DNA of 64,000 bases from UBA2336 sp037443645 (GCA_037443645.1 JBBINY010000007.1:1-64000), one strand, 5' to 3'; counted from the first letter of the stretch, positions 8,297-17,271 are shown. Notes: generated from the sequence alone by a model not told the origin. Numbers and translations are program-made.

Positions 8297-8306
8297 CTGG
8301 CACACC
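8297..8306 (+). promoter_or_regulatory. CTGGCACACC element upstream of grpE
   Basis: The 10-mer CTGGCACACC lies 40 nt before the grpE ATG, and the identical 10-mer lies 53 nt before the dnaK ATG (21062-21071). A near-consensus -7 box (CAATTTTG, 8331-8338) follows. Sharing between the two DnaK-system loci suggests a heat-shock control site; this is inference. Confidence 0.4.
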
Positions 8307-8346
8307 TTGGGGGATTGGCAGAATTATTGACAATTTTGCGGCAAAA

Positions 8347-8946
8347 ATGAGTGACGTTAACGTAGGTATGGATAAAAATCAGGCACCCGAAATGGGGTCA
8401 GCGGGCCAAACGGCCCAAAATCAGGTCAGCGAAACAATAAACCACGATAGCCCGGAATCCTTCGAAACCCTTACGGGTACCGATCAACCCGACCTGTTTA
8501 AAGAATTAAGCAAAGTAAAAGACGAATTGGCAGAAGCAAAGGAGAAATACCTGCGGTTGTATTCGGAGTTTGAAAACTTCAGAAGAAGAACATCCAAAGA
8601 GAAGCTGGAAATGATCCAGTCGGCCAATGAGGCTACCATCCGGCTCTTTCTGCCGGTGATGGATGATTTTGAGCGGGCCGAAAAATCGTTTCGGGGAAGC
8701 AACCCGAAAGACCTCGAAGGTCTTCAGCTGATCAGCAATAAATTCAGAAAGGTGTTGGAACAATCCGGGGTAAGAGTCATGGACATATCGGCCGGATCCG
8801 ACTTCAATCCGGATCTGCACGAAGCCATCACACAAGTTCCTACCGAAGACGAGAGCCTCAGGGGCAAGATTGTAGACGTTGTGGAAAAAGGATACTGGTT
8901 AAATGAAAAGGTTATTCGCTACGCCAAAGTAGTGGTAGGTCAGTAA
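8347..8946 (+). CDS. grpE: Nucleotide exchange factor GrpE
   Basis: A 199-residue co-chaperone that releases ADP from DnaK. A polar, unstructured N-terminus (about 1-50) is followed by the long dimerising helix (LSKVKDELAEAKEKYLRLYSEFENFRRR, continuing to about residue 110) and a C-terminal beta domain with HEAITQVPTED and KGYWLNEKVIRYAKVVVG, the classic GrpE signature. ATG at 8347 is used; an internal Met at codon 10 is possible. dnaJ starts 12 nt after its stop, so grpE-dnaJ is an operon, while dnaK is encoded separately at 21125. Confidence 0.95.
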   Translation: MSDVNVGMDKNQAPEMGSAGQTAQNQVSETINHDSPESFETLTGTDQPDLFKELSKVKDELAEAKEKYLRLYSEFENFRRRTSKEKLEMIQSANEATIRLFLPVMDDFERAEKSFRGSNPKDLEGLQLISNKFRKVLEQSGVRVMDISAGSDFNPDLHEAITQVPTEDESLRGKIVDVVEKGYWLNEKVIRYAKVVVGQ

Positions 8947-8958
8947 TACGAATGAACA

Positions 8959-10071
8959 ATGGCTAAGCGCGACTATTACGAAATACTTGGGGTAAACAAA
9001 GGGGCAACTGCGGAGGAAATAAAAAAGGCCTACCGCAAAGTGGCCATTCAGTACCATCCCGATAAAAATCCGGGCAACAAAGAAGCGGAAGAAAAATTTA
9101 AAGAAGCTGCCGAGGCGTACGAAGTACTGAGTGATGACAACAAGCGGGCGCAATACGACCGGTTTGGTCACTCGCGCGGCAACGGTGGGTTCGGGGGTGG
9201 TCATCACATGGACATGGAGGACATCTTCAGTCAGTTTGGTGATATTTTCGGGGGTCACAGCCCCTTTGATTCATTCTTTGGCGGAGGCGGCACGCGCAGA
9301 AGACAGCGCAAGGGCTCCAACCTTCGCATCAAACTAAAGCTTACGCTGGAAGAGATCGCCAACGGAGTTGAAAAGAAAATAAAAGTCAACCGACTGGTGC
9401 GTGCAGAAGGAGTAACCTATAAAACCTGTACAGCCTGCCAGGGCAGCGGCCAGGTTCGAAAAGTGGTGAATAGTATGCTCGGCCAAATGGTGTCCACTTC
9501 ATCGTGCCCCCAATGCGATGGGAATGGACAGATCCTGGACAAGCGTCCGCCCGGTGTTGACAGTTCGGGGTTAACACACCGTGAAGAAATCCTGACCATT
9601 AAAATTCCGGAAGGCGTAAGCGATGGCATGCAGCTTTCCATGGCCGGCAAGGGAAATGAAGCACCCGGAGGTGGCATTGCCGGAGATCTGCTTATTCTTA
9701 TCGAGGAGCAGGAGGATTCAAAACTCAAACGCGATGGCAATAACCTCATTTACGACCTGCACATAAGCTTTATAGATGCAGCCCTGGGTACTTCCCTGGA
9801 AGTACCCACCATTTCAGGAAAAGTTAAAATCAAAATTGATCCCGGAACCCAAAGCGGCAAGATTCTCCGTCTTCGGGGCAAAGGCCTTCGCGATATCAAT
9901 AACTATGAAACCGGTGACCAGTTGATTTATGTCAATGTGTGGACCCCCCGCAAACTGACTCCCGAGGAGCGCGTTAAACTTGAAAGTCTTCGGAATTCAC
10001 CAAATTTTGAGCCCAAACCCGAAGCGGGCGATAAGTCATTCTTTGAGCGCATGAAGGAATTTTTCCAGTAA
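8959..10071 (+). CDS. dnaJ: Chaperone DnaJ with a reduced zinc domain
   Basis: A 370-residue Hsp40 co-chaperone that delivers substrates to DnaK and stimulates its ATPase. The J domain (about 1-70) carries YHPDKNPG with the essential HPD. A Gly/Phe-rich linker (about 73-115) and C-terminal substrate-binding domains (GDLLILIEEQED, LRLRGKGL) follow. The zinc region has only two CxxCxGxG motifs, CTACQGSG and CPQCDGNG, instead of four. By alignment to the usual spacing these are motifs 2 and 3 (zinc centre II); motifs 1 and 4 (centre I) are replaced by RAEGVTYK and by RPPGVDSSG. It follows grpE in the same operon. Confidence 0.95.
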   Translation: MAKRDYYEILGVNKGATAEEIKKAYRKVAIQYHPDKNPGNKEAEEKFKEAAEAYEVLSDDNKRAQYDRFGHSRGNGGFGGGHHMDMEDIFSQFGDIFGGHSPFDSFFGGGGTRRRQRKGSNLRIKLKLTLEEIANGVEKKIKVNRLVRAEGVTYKTCTACQGSGQVRKVVNSMLGQMVSTSSCPQCDGNGQILDKRPPGVDSSGLTHREEILTIKIPEGVSDGMQLSMAGKGNEAPGGGIAGDLLILIEEQEDSKLKRDGNNLIYDLHISFIDAALGTSLEVPTISGKVKIKIDPGTQSGKILRLRGKGLRDINNYETGDQLIYVNVWTPRKLTPEERVKLESLRNSPNFEPKPEAGDKSFFERMKEFFQ

Positions 10072-10179
10072 AAGCCTAACCCTTAGGCCCTTAAACTCGT
10101 TTACCTCTCCAGATTGGGGTTATTTTCAGCGTTTTAAGCGATTTTCTTACACGGTGAAACTCGTGGAGGTAGATCGCGT

Positions 10180-11088
10180 ATGTACTTGTTCATGCAGAGA
10201 ATTATTGGGCTAACCTTTTTGGGAGTAAGTATTGCAAGTCTTGCCTTTGGCCAGATCAGGAAACAATTTACCGTTGAGGACAATGCGGCCTGCGAAACCA
10301 TTCGCCTTCGCCTGAAGGCCAACAGCGGCAATTGCTTTATCAAAGCCAGCGAAGGCCCGGGCATTCTGGATATGTTCAGCAACCAGGAGGCAGAGTCATA
10401 CAGCCACCAGTTTATCAAAGAAGTTAAGGGAAAAACGTGCGATGTATTTGTTGCTGTTGAAGAAAATTCTTCATCCGGATTCAGCCAAACCATTTCATCC
10501 AAAGTGTTTGGATCGGAAAAAACAACCAGTGATAAATTCTGGAAAATTTACCTCACCGATGACAAGCCCTATTCCTTAGAACTGAACTACGGCATTGGCA
10601 ACTCTACCATTGATTTATCGGGAATGGCCGTAAAAAACCTGCGCGTCATTTCGGCCAGCGCAAATGTGAACGTGGGATACCCTACCGGCCTTGAAAACAA
10701 AGTGGAGATGGACACCTTTTACATTAAGGTGGACCTGGGCAGCGTAAACGTGCGTAACCTTAACCTTGCCAAAACAAGTTATGTAGTAGCCGATGTTGGC
10801 TTTGGCAATGTAATGCTTGACCTGAGCTCCGGGCCTACCACTACCAATACCATTCGCGGCAGCGTGGCAGCGGGAAACCTGACCATTTTACTGCCCGGTG
10901 ACGCAACACCTGTTTATGTAAAAATCAAAGACTCGTGGCTTTGCAGTGTACGGATGGTAAACAGCCTGAAGAAGATTGGTGAAGGCACTTTTGCCAGCGA
11001 ATCGTATACAAAAGATTCACCCAACGCCCTGGTTTTTGACCTTGATGTTTCTATGGGTAACATCATTTTTAAGGAAAGAAAGAATTAA
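10180..11088 (+). CDS. Exported beta-rich protein of unknown function
   Basis: A 302-residue protein with an N-terminal signal peptide (hydrophobic segment IIGLTFLGVSIASLAFG). The mature part alternates short beta-strand-like repeats (LELNYGIGNSTIDLSGM, LRVISASANVNVGYP, YIKVDLGSVNVRNLNL, VVADVGFGNVMLDLS), a pattern seen in LiaF/DUF4097 toast-rack proteins that form a right-handed beta arrangement. That similarity is structural guesswork. A GGAGGT sequence 9 nt before the ATG at 10180 is one of the few Shine-Dalgarno-like sites here. It precedes an ABC exporter pair by about 75 nt. Confidence 0.65.
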   Translation: MYLFMQRIIGLTFLGVSIASLAFGQIRKQFTVEDNAACETIRLRLKANSGNCFIKASEGPGILDMFSNQEAESYSHQFIKEVKGKTCDVFVAVEENSSSGFSQTISSKVFGSEKTTSDKFWKIYLTDDKPYSLELNYGIGNSTIDLSGMAVKNLRVISASANVNVGYPTGLENKVEMDTFYIKVDLGSVNVRNLNLAKTSYVVADVGFGNVMLDLSSGPTTTNTIRGSVAAGNLTILLPGDATPVYVKIKDSWLCSVRMVNSLKKIGEGTFASESYTKDSPNALVFDLDVSMGNIIFKERKN

Positions 11089-11162
11089 TATCCCGATCCC
11101 ATTCCGTTTTACGTAATTCACCGTTATTTTTTGATACTAATTGGGTATTAAAAAATAACCCT

Positions 11163-12107
11163 GTGGAAGCCCTTACCGCAAAAAACGTAACCAAACGGTA
11201 CGCAACACACCTCGCACTTGACGAGGTTTCCCTGACTATTCCCGAAAAGAGCATTTACGGCTTGTTAGGCCCGAATGGTGCCGGTAAAACTACGTTCATC
11301 CGCATCATCAATCAGATCATCAACCGGGATGGTGGTGAAATCAGAATTTTTGGTGAGTTGCTGAATGAAAAACACATTGGCATGATTGGCTACCTGCCCG
11401 AAGAGCGGGGCCTCTACAAGAAACTTAAAGTAGGTGAGCAATTGCTTTACCTTGCACAGTTAAAGGGCCTGAGCCGCAAGGAAGCACTGGCCCGCATTAA
11501 GGTGTGGCTGGAAAAGTTCGAAATCAAAGACTGGTGGCAGAAGAAAGTGGAAGACCTTTCGAAAGGGATGGCGCAAAAAGTCCAGTTTATTTCCACGGTT
11601 TTGCACCAACCCCGCCTCATCATCCTCGATGAACCTTTTTCAGGTTTTGATCCGGTGAATGCCCAATTGATCACCGAAAACATTCTTGAATTGCGCGATA
11701 AAGGAAGCACCATCATCTTTTCTACCCACCGGATGGAAACCGTTGAGTCGCTGTGCGACCAGATTGCCCTCATCAACAAATCAAAAAAAATACTGGAGGG
11801 CTCAAAGAAACAGGTTAAGGAGCAGTTCCGGTCGAACACCTACCTTGTTGAACACTCCGGCAATCACCTGCAACTGGCCTCCGACCGGTATGAGGTGCTT
11901 GAGCAAAAACCGGTTGCCGAGAATCATTTCGAAACAACCATTCGGGCCGCTTCAGGGATTAAAGGCAACCAGTTAATCCGCGAGTTGGTGGATAAAACAG
12001 AGGTGCACCGGTTTGAGGAAAAACTTCCTACGATGGCCGATATCTTCATCAGCCTGGTAAAAGCCGAAGGTGATGAAGCACTAAAAAAACATTTACAAGA
12101 AGTTTAA
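11163..12107 (+). CDS. ABC transporter ATP-binding protein (NatA-like)
   Basis: A 314-residue ATPase subunit. It shows Walker A GPNGAGKTT (about 38-46), the signature LSKGMAQKV, Walker B LIILDEPFSGFDP and the H-loop STHRMET. The roughly 90-residue C-terminal extension fits DUF4162, found in NatA-type exporters. The start codon is GTG. The permease starts 9 nt after the stop, so the two form one transporter. NatAB-type systems export sodium ions or other small molecules; the substrate here is not determined. Confidence 0.9.
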   Translation: MEALTAKNVTKRYATHLALDEVSLTIPEKSIYGLLGPNGAGKTTFIRIINQIINRDGGEIRIFGELLNEKHIGMIGYLPEERGLYKKLKVGEQLLYLAQLKGLSRKEALARIKVWLEKFEIKDWWQKKVEDLSKGMAQKVQFISTVLHQPRLIILDEPFSGFDPVNAQLITENILELRDKGSTIIFSTHRMETVESLCDQIALINKSKKILEGSKKQVKEQFRSNTYLVEHSGNHLQLASDRYEVLEQKPVAENHFETTIRAASGIKGNQLIRELVDKTEVHRFEEKLPTMADIFISLVKAEGDEALKKHLQEV

Positions 12108-12116
12108 GGGGCAGCC

Positions 12117-13445
12117 ATGAACAAAATAGTACTGATTATTCAGCGTGAATTTTTGAACCGGGTTCAAAAAAAATCCTTTCTGCTTACCACCATTCTTGTG
12201 CCGCTGATCTTTCCGGCCATTATTGCGGTGTTGGTAACGTTGATGATCAAAGAAGCCGAATCAGCCAAAGCCGATACGGTACAGGTTGTTGACGAGAGCG
12301 GACGCATGCGCTTTGAGGATACCAGGCGATTTAACTTTGTGTATGTTGACCTGTCGCTGGACGAGGCCAAGAAAGCCTACCAGCATACCAATACATTTGC
12401 ATTGCTTTACATCCCAAACTTTAACCTGGAAAAGCCGGAAGGATTCCTTCTGTACACAAAAGAAAACCCAAGCATTGAAAAGCTTGAACGACTGGAAGGA
12501 ATGATTGAAGACCGGCTTCACGACCTTAAACTGGAGGCATTCAACATCAGCAAAGAAGTTTTAAAAAGCCTGAAGACAAATGTTGACCTGAAGCAGTTCA
12601 GCATCTCAGAATCAGGTGAAGAAAAGTCCAGCAACTCGGGCATATTGTATGGAGCCGGTTTTCTGCTCGGCATACTGATTTACATCTTTGTGTTGGTGTA
12701 CGGCATTCAGATTATGCAGGGAGTGATTGATGAGAAGACCTCAAAAATTGTGGAAGTAATTGTTTCGTCCGTCAAACCATTTCAATTAATGATGGGCAAG
12801 ATCGTGGGAATCGCTTCGGTGGGCCTGTTGCAGTTTACAATCTGGATACTCCTGATTACCATACTCTCATCAGGAGTTTTTGCGTTGTTTGGAATGAAGA
12901 TGCCACAGCAACAAATGATGGAGCAGGTTTCGCAGCAGGTTGGCGATGAAGAGGCTACCGAAGCCATCCAATCGCAAAACTCAAAGATCACAGGCTTTTT
13001 GTCGCAGGCAAACCAGCTTCCGTTCGGAAAAATTGCAGTTGTTTTTGTATTCTACTTTTTGGGTGGCTACCTGCTGTATGGAGCCCTGTTTGCAGCCGTT
13101 GGCTCCGCGGTCGACTCCATCCAGGAGTCGCAACAATTCCAGTTTCCGATAACCCTGCCGTTGCTGATCGGCTACATGGGGTTATTCTTTTTCATCCTTC
13201 GCGACCCCCATGGAACAGTCAGCTTCTGGTTGTCCGTTATTCCATTTACATCACCAGTTGCCATGGTTGGCCGCATTGCCTTTGGCGTGCCCGACTGGCA
13301 ACTGGCACTCTCTATGGCACTATTGGTTGGTGGCTTTCTGCTCACCACCTGGATTGCTGGCCGCATTTACCGGGTGGGCATTCTCATGACGGGCACCAAA
13401 GTAAATTATAAAGTGCTGGCGAAGTGGTTTCTGATGAAGGGTTAG
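12117..13445 (+). CDS. ABC transporter permease (NatB-like, ABC-2 type)
   Basis: A 442-residue membrane subunit with the ABC-2 layout. TM1 lies near residues 20-42, then comes a large external domain (about 43-180), then about five TM segments (for example ILYGAGFLLGILIYIFVLVYG, VFVFYFLGGYLLYGALFAAVGSA). The central INxxxVDEKTSKIVEVI-like motif (IDEKTSKIVEVIVSS) is typical of NatB/YhaP. A strong terminator follows at 13468-13495, so the ABC pair forms a unit separate from the histidine kinase. Confidence 0.9.
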   Translation: MNKIVLIIQREFLNRVQKKSFLLTTILVPLIFPAIIAVLVTLMIKEAESAKADTVQVVDESGRMRFEDTRRFNFVYVDLSLDEAKKAYQHTNTFALLYIPNFNLEKPEGFLLYTKENPSIEKLERLEGMIEDRLHDLKLEAFNISKEVLKSLKTNVDLKQFSISESGEEKSSNSGILYGAGFLLGILIYIFVLVYGIQIMQGVIDEKTSKIVEVIVSSVKPFQLMMGKIVGIASVGLLQFTIWILLITILSSGVFALFGMKMPQQQMMEQVSQQVGDEEATEAIQSQNSKITGFLSQANQLPFGKIAVVFVFYFLGGYLLYGALFAAVGSAVDSIQESQQFQFPITLPLLIGYMGLFFFILRDPHGTVSFWLSVIPFTSPVAMVGRIAFGVPDWQLALSMALLVGGFLLTTWIAGRIYRVGILMTGTKVNYKVLAKWFLMKG

Positions 13446-13467
13446 GTTAACGGAATACACTTTCAAC

Positions 13468-13495
13468 AACCGGATGTATCGCATCCGGTTTTTTT
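13468..13495 (+). terminator. Intrinsic terminator after the ABC exporter
   Basis: The 9-bp perfect stem AACCGGATG/CATCCGGTT with loop TATCG is followed by a run of seven T, 22 nt after the permease stop. Confidence 0.9.
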
Positions 13496-13526
13496 ATTTA
13501 CTTTAATCGGTCTTTTACCCTGTTCC

Positions 13527-14726
13527 ATGAGCCGTACCGAATCGTACAGCGGCAATACCAATCTGAAATGGATTGTGCTGGGAGCTTCCATCTTCATCAG
13601 CATCGGTTCCATTTATTATACGGATGTGCTGGTAGACGAGCTGAAACTGCGTGAGCGCCAGCAGGTGGAGCTCTTTGCACGGGCGTTGGAGTACACCCTC
13701 AATGAGCAATCCAACGAAAATATTTTATTCGTCACCGATGAAATTATTTTCAAGAACAATTCCATTCCAACCATATGGATTACAAAAGACGGTGACTACC
13801 AATACCGGAACATTGACATTCGGGAGGATTGGGCATCGGCTCGCAAAAAGAAAGCACTGGAAGAAGCACTGGAGGAAATGAAGATGCGGTATGATCCCAT
13901 TCAGATGACCTACCGGAATGAAAACGGGGAAGTTGAAGACTTCGGTTATGTCTATTACAAAAACTCATTCCTGCTGACGCAACTGATCTACTACCCCTTT
14001 ATCCAGCTTTCGGTGATTGCCATCTTTGCATTTATCTCTTACCTGGCTTTTAATTACTCCAAGGTGGCCGAGCAAAACCAGGTTTGGGTGGGCCTGGCAA
14101 AGGAAACCGCCCACCAACTGGGCACACCGTTGTCATCGCTGATGGCCTGGGCGGAGGTTCTTCGTGATGACCCCAATCTGAAAAACAAGGAAATCGTTGA
14201 CGAGTTGGAGAAAGACATCCGTAAACTGACAATCGTTACCGAACGCTTCTCAAGTATTGGTTCGGTGCCCGTGTTGAAACCGGAGAATGTGGTAAGCCTT
14301 GTTAACAATGTAGTGAACTACATCAGGCCGCGCGTATCATCAAAAATAAAAATTGAAGTATTCTCCTTATCTGATAACATCCAGGCGAATGTGCATGTGC
14401 CATTATTCGAGTGGGTGCTGGAAAATCTGTGCAAGAATGCCGTTGACGCTATCGGTACAAGCGGCACGGTAGCCATTAAGATTTTACGGGGAAGTGAAAG
14501 CAAGGTGTACATTGATGTTTCGGACACGGGCAAAGGAATTACCCGCGCAAACCTGGGCATGGTTTTTAAGCCGGGCTTTACAACCAAAAAACGGGGCTGG
14601 GGCCTGGGCCTTGCACTGGCCAAACGAATTATTGAAAACTACCACAATGGCCGAATTTTCGTCAAGTCATCCGAAGAAAACCAAGGCACAACATTTCGGA
14701 TTGCACTTACTACCGCTTCCTTATAA
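13527..14726 (+). CDS. Membrane-bound sensor histidine kinase
   Basis: A 399-residue kinase. TM1 at about 14-31 and TM2 at about 152-176 enclose a sensory domain of roughly 120 residues. The H-box is ETAHQLGTPLSSLMAW, with His196 as predicted phosphoacceptor. The N-box is ENLCKNAVDA (299-308), and the G boxes are DTGKGI (333-338) and GWGLGLALAKRI. There is no HAMP domain and no receiver domain. No response regulator gene is adjacent, so the kinase is an orphan in this window and its stimulus is unknown. Confidence 0.9.
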   Translation: MSRTESYSGNTNLKWIVLGASIFISIGSIYYTDVLVDELKLRERQQVELFARALEYTLNEQSNENILFVTDEIIFKNNSIPTIWITKDGDYQYRNIDIREDWASARKKKALEEALEEMKMRYDPIQMTYRNENGEVEDFGYVYYKNSFLLTQLIYYPFIQLSVIAIFAFISYLAFNYSKVAEQNQVWVGLAKETAHQLGTPLSSLMAWAEVLRDDPNLKNKEIVDELEKDIRKLTIVTERFSSIGSVPVLKPENVVSLVNNVVNYIRPRVSSKIKIEVFSLSDNIQANVHVPLFEWVLENLCKNAVDAIGTSGTVAIKILRGSESKVYIDVSDTGKGITRANLGMVFKPGFTTKKRGWGLGLALAKRIIENYHNGRIFVKSSEENQGTTFRIALTTASL

Positions 14727-14764
14727 AAGACCCCGTTTGCGTGATAATTATCAGCCAGAGGATG

Positions 14765-14795
14765 TTGGCAGTAAAGGCTAATCCTGCTACTTTTG
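14765..14795 (+). promoter_or_regulatory. Promoter for atpD-atpC
   Basis: TTG (14765-14767), a 20-nt spacer and TACTTTTG (14788-14795) match the Bacteroidota -33/-7 consensus, 58 nt before the atpD ATG. Confidence 0.65.
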
Positions 14796-14853
14796 CGCCT
14801 GCTCGCAAAAGGCGGCATTTCTCAATTCTAACGACTACCAAAAAGCAAAATCA

Positions 14854-16362
14854 ATGGCAAATATCGGTAAGGTTACCCAGGTTATCGGCCCCGTAGTTGA
14901 CGTGGCCTTCGATGAACCGGGCTCAAAAATTCCCAACATTCTTGATTCACTCGAGATAACAAAACCCGATGGTACCCGCATCGTACTGGAGTGCCAGCAG
15001 CACCTGGGCGAAGACCGGGTAAGAACCATTGCCATGGATGGTACCGAAGGACTTGTTCGGGGCATGAAGGTGGTCGATACCGGCACGCCAATTAAAATGC
15101 CCATTGGTGACGATATCAAAGGTCGCTTGTTTAATGTGGTGGGCGAAGCCATTGACGGAATCAAGCAACCCAAAGGCGCTCAGGCTCTGCCTATTCACCG
15201 GGCTGCTCCTACTTATGAAGATCTTTCCACATCAGCCGAAGTACTATTTACCGGTATAAAAGTTATTGACCTGATTGAACCGTATGCAAAAGGCGGTAAG
15301 ATCGGATTATTTGGTGGCGCTGGTGTAGGCAAAACCGTTTTGATCCAGGAATTGATTAACAACATTGCAAAAGCATATTCCGGTCTTTCTGTGTTTGCCG
15401 GAGTGGGCGAACGTACCCGCGAAGGAAACGATTTGCTTCGCGAAATGATTGAAGCCGGGATTGTAAACTATGGACCTGAATTTCTCAAGTCACTCCATGC
15501 GGGCGGATGGGATCTCTCCAAAGTTTCGGAAGATTCATTGAAAGACTCCAAGGCAACCTTTGTGTTCGGCCAGATGAACGAACCACCGGGAGCCCGTGCA
15601 CGCGTGGCCCTTTCCGGCTTAACCATTGCCGAATATTTCCGCGATGGCGATGGCAAAGGAAAAGGTCGCGATATACTTTTCTTTATTGACAACATTTTCC
15701 GGTTTACACAGGCCGGCTCCGAAGTATCAGCCCTTCTCGGCCGGATGCCATCAGCCGTAGGGTACCAGCCCACCCTGGCCACAGAAATGGGTACCATGCA
15801 GGAGCGCATCACCTCAACCAAGAACGGCTCCATTACTTCGGTGCAGGCGGTTTATGTTCCGGCCGATGACCTTACCGATCCCGCTCCGGCAACCACCTTT
15901 GCGCACCTTGATGCCACAACGGTATTGAGCCGTAAGATTGCCGAACTTGGAATTTACCCGGCAGTTGATCCGTTGGATTCTACGTCACGTATCCTGCGTG
16001 CCGATATTGTTGGTGAAGAGCACTACAACTGCGCACAACGCGTTAAGGCAATTTTACAGCGTTATAAAGAATTGCAGGACATCATCGCCATTTTGGGTAT
16101 GGACGAACTAAGCGATGAAGATAAGCAGGTAGTACACCGCGCAAGGCGTGTGCAGCGCTTCCTGTCGCAGCCTTTCCATGTTGCCGAAGCATTTACCGGC
16201 CTTAAAGGAGCACTGGTGGACATCAAGGACACCATTAAGGGATTTACTATGATTATGGATGGCGAATTGGATCATCTTCCTGAAATGGCTTTTAACCTGG
16301 TGGGTAACATCGACCAGGCTATTCAGAAGGGAGAAAAGATGATAGCCGAAGCAAAAGGATAA
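14854..16362 (+). CDS. atpD: F1 ATP synthase subunit beta
   Basis: A 502-residue catalytic subunit of the F-type ATP synthase. It has the N-terminal beta barrel (IGKVTQVIGPVVDVAFDE), the P-loop GGAGVGKT at about 157-164, the catalytic GVGERTREGNDL and the Walker B region (DILFFIDNIFRFTQAGSEVSALLGRMPSAVGYQPTL). Length is slightly above the E. coli 460 because of small insertions. It is followed 6 nt later by atpC. The other ATP synthase genes are not in the window, so the split atpDC arrangement usual in Bacteroidota applies. Confidence 0.97.
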   Translation: MANIGKVTQVIGPVVDVAFDEPGSKIPNILDSLEITKPDGTRIVLECQQHLGEDRVRTIAMDGTEGLVRGMKVVDTGTPIKMPIGDDIKGRLFNVVGEAIDGIKQPKGAQALPIHRAAPTYEDLSTSAEVLFTGIKVIDLIEPYAKGGKIGLFGGAGVGKTVLIQELINNIAKAYSGLSVFAGVGERTREGNDLLREMIEAGIVNYGPEFLKSLHAGGWDLSKVSEDSLKDSKATFVFGQMNEPPGARARVALSGLTIAEYFRDGDGKGKGRDILFFIDNIFRFTQAGSEVSALLGRMPSAVGYQPTLATEMGTMQERITSTKNGSITSVQAVYVPADDLTDPAPATTFAHLDATTVLSRKIAELGIYPAVDPLDSTSRILRADIVGEEHYNCAQRVKAILQRYKELQDIIAILGMDELSDEDKQVVHRARRVQRFLSQPFHVAEAFTGLKGALVDIKDTIKGFTMIMDGELDHLPEMAFNLVGNIDQAIQKGEKMIAEAKG

Positions 16363-16368
16363 CAGCCT

Positions 16369-16614
16369 ATGCACCTGGAAATACTGACTCCTGAAAAAAA
16401 AATCTTTGAAGGTGACGTCACCCTTGCCACGTTTCCCGGTGCGGATGGCTCCTTTCAGGTAATGGATAACCACGCTCCTCTGATTTCCCTGCTTAAGGAA
16501 GGTACCGTTGAGTACAAAGGAAAAGACGTGAATGAGAACCTGAAAATTTCGGGAGGCGTGGTGGAAGTACTCGGTAATAAAACCATCCTGCTTGCTGATG
16601 GCGTGATCGCCTGA
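16369..16614 (+). CDS. atpC: F1 ATP synthase subunit epsilon (short form)
   Basis: An 81-residue subunit consisting only of the N-terminal beta-sandwich domain (MHLEILTPEKKIFEGDV, FPGADGSFQVMDNHAPLISLL). The C-terminal two-helix domain, which in E. coli (about 139 residues in total) inhibits ATP hydrolysis, is missing. The stop codon is intact and the sequence ends in a plausible way (ILLADGVIA), so this is the native short form of the phylum rather than a truncation. It sits 6 nt after atpD. Confidence 0.92.
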   Translation: MHLEILTPEKKIFEGDVTLATFPGADGSFQVMDNHAPLISLLKEGTVEYKGKDVNENLKISGGVVEVLGNKTILLADGVIA

Positions 16615-16760
16615 CGCGTTGCATCCGCAAGCGAAAAATCTTCTTTAAATCACTGAAGCAAAAAGATGTTTCACTAACACTCCTGCCAGCCGAAGGCATG
16701 GCAACATAACAAAGAAACTTTGTGAGACGGCCAGTTACTTTTTATAAACAGGAAAGTTTC

Positions 16761-17261
16761 TTACTGCCGGAGTAACCACTTAACGAAAAACACTATCCCG
16801 ATAATCATGGCCACTGCGCCTATAATGTTAAATACATCGCCACCAATAATGAACGACACGAGGCCTATGGAACCGAATATTGCGGCAAACTTCAGGTCAT
16901 TATCCATTCCCTTTTTCAACTCTTCGGCCTTTTCCGTATCGCCATCTTTCACAGCCTTTGCGTACGCCTTCACCTGACGCAGCGCCTCCTTTTTCAATTC
17001 CTTCTTCTCGGCTTTGGTAAGTGCCGGCCGGGCTGGAGCAGCCATGGGGGTTTCATACTCAACTGACCGGCTTGCCTCATAAAAATGTTCACCCGATGCA
17101 CTGGCAACCAGTGTGGCCTGGTCATAGGAGAACGTACCGGACGGTTCGCCAGCGGTTGCAACGTTTGTTTCAGGCTTTGAAGGGTTGCTTCCGGCCATTT
17201 TGGGCGCTGAGCATGATCCAAAAAAGGTGAGTCCGATAATAAGCGCTAAAAACTTCTTCAT
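16761..17261 (-). CDS. Putative lipoprotein with C-terminal membrane segments
   Basis: A 166-residue protein. The start at 17261 gives a lipoprotein signal (MKKFLALIIGLTFFGSCSAPK, lipobox FGSC), whereas the longer open frame upstream gives no sensible signal. The middle is charged and helical (LTKAEKKELKKEALRQVKAYAKAVKDGD), and the C-terminus has two closely spaced hydrophobic segments (FAAIFGSIGLVSFIIGG, IIGAVAMIIGIVFFVKWLL). Related small lipoproteins occur in Bacteroidota without assigned function. It starts 10 nt after the stop of the upstream membrane-protein gene. Confidence 0.7.
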   Translation of the reverse strand: MKKFLALIIGLTFFGSCSAPKMAGSNPSKPETNVATAGEPSGTFSYDQATLVASASGEHFYEASRSVEYETPMAAPARPALTKAEKKELKKEALRQVKAYAKAVKDGDTEKAEELKKGMDNDLKFAAIFGSIGLVSFIIGGDVFNIIGAVAMIIGIVFFVKWLLRQ

Positions 17262-17271
17262 GGCATGGAGG

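Noticed and set aside
8298..8312. Sigma-54 promoter upstream of grpE (TGGCAC)
   Set aside because: The -12 GC is GG at the required spacing, and the dnaK copy has GA; a shared 10-mer is a safer description.
10074..10088. GCCTAA/TTAGGC hairpin after dnaJ as a terminator
   Set aside because: Only 6 bp with a 3-nt loop and no T-run behind it.
16709..16763. AAGAAACTTT/AAAGTTTCTT inverted repeat between atpC and the convergent lipoprotein gene
   Set aside because: Arms are more than 30 nt apart with no T-tract; too weak to call a bidirectional terminator.
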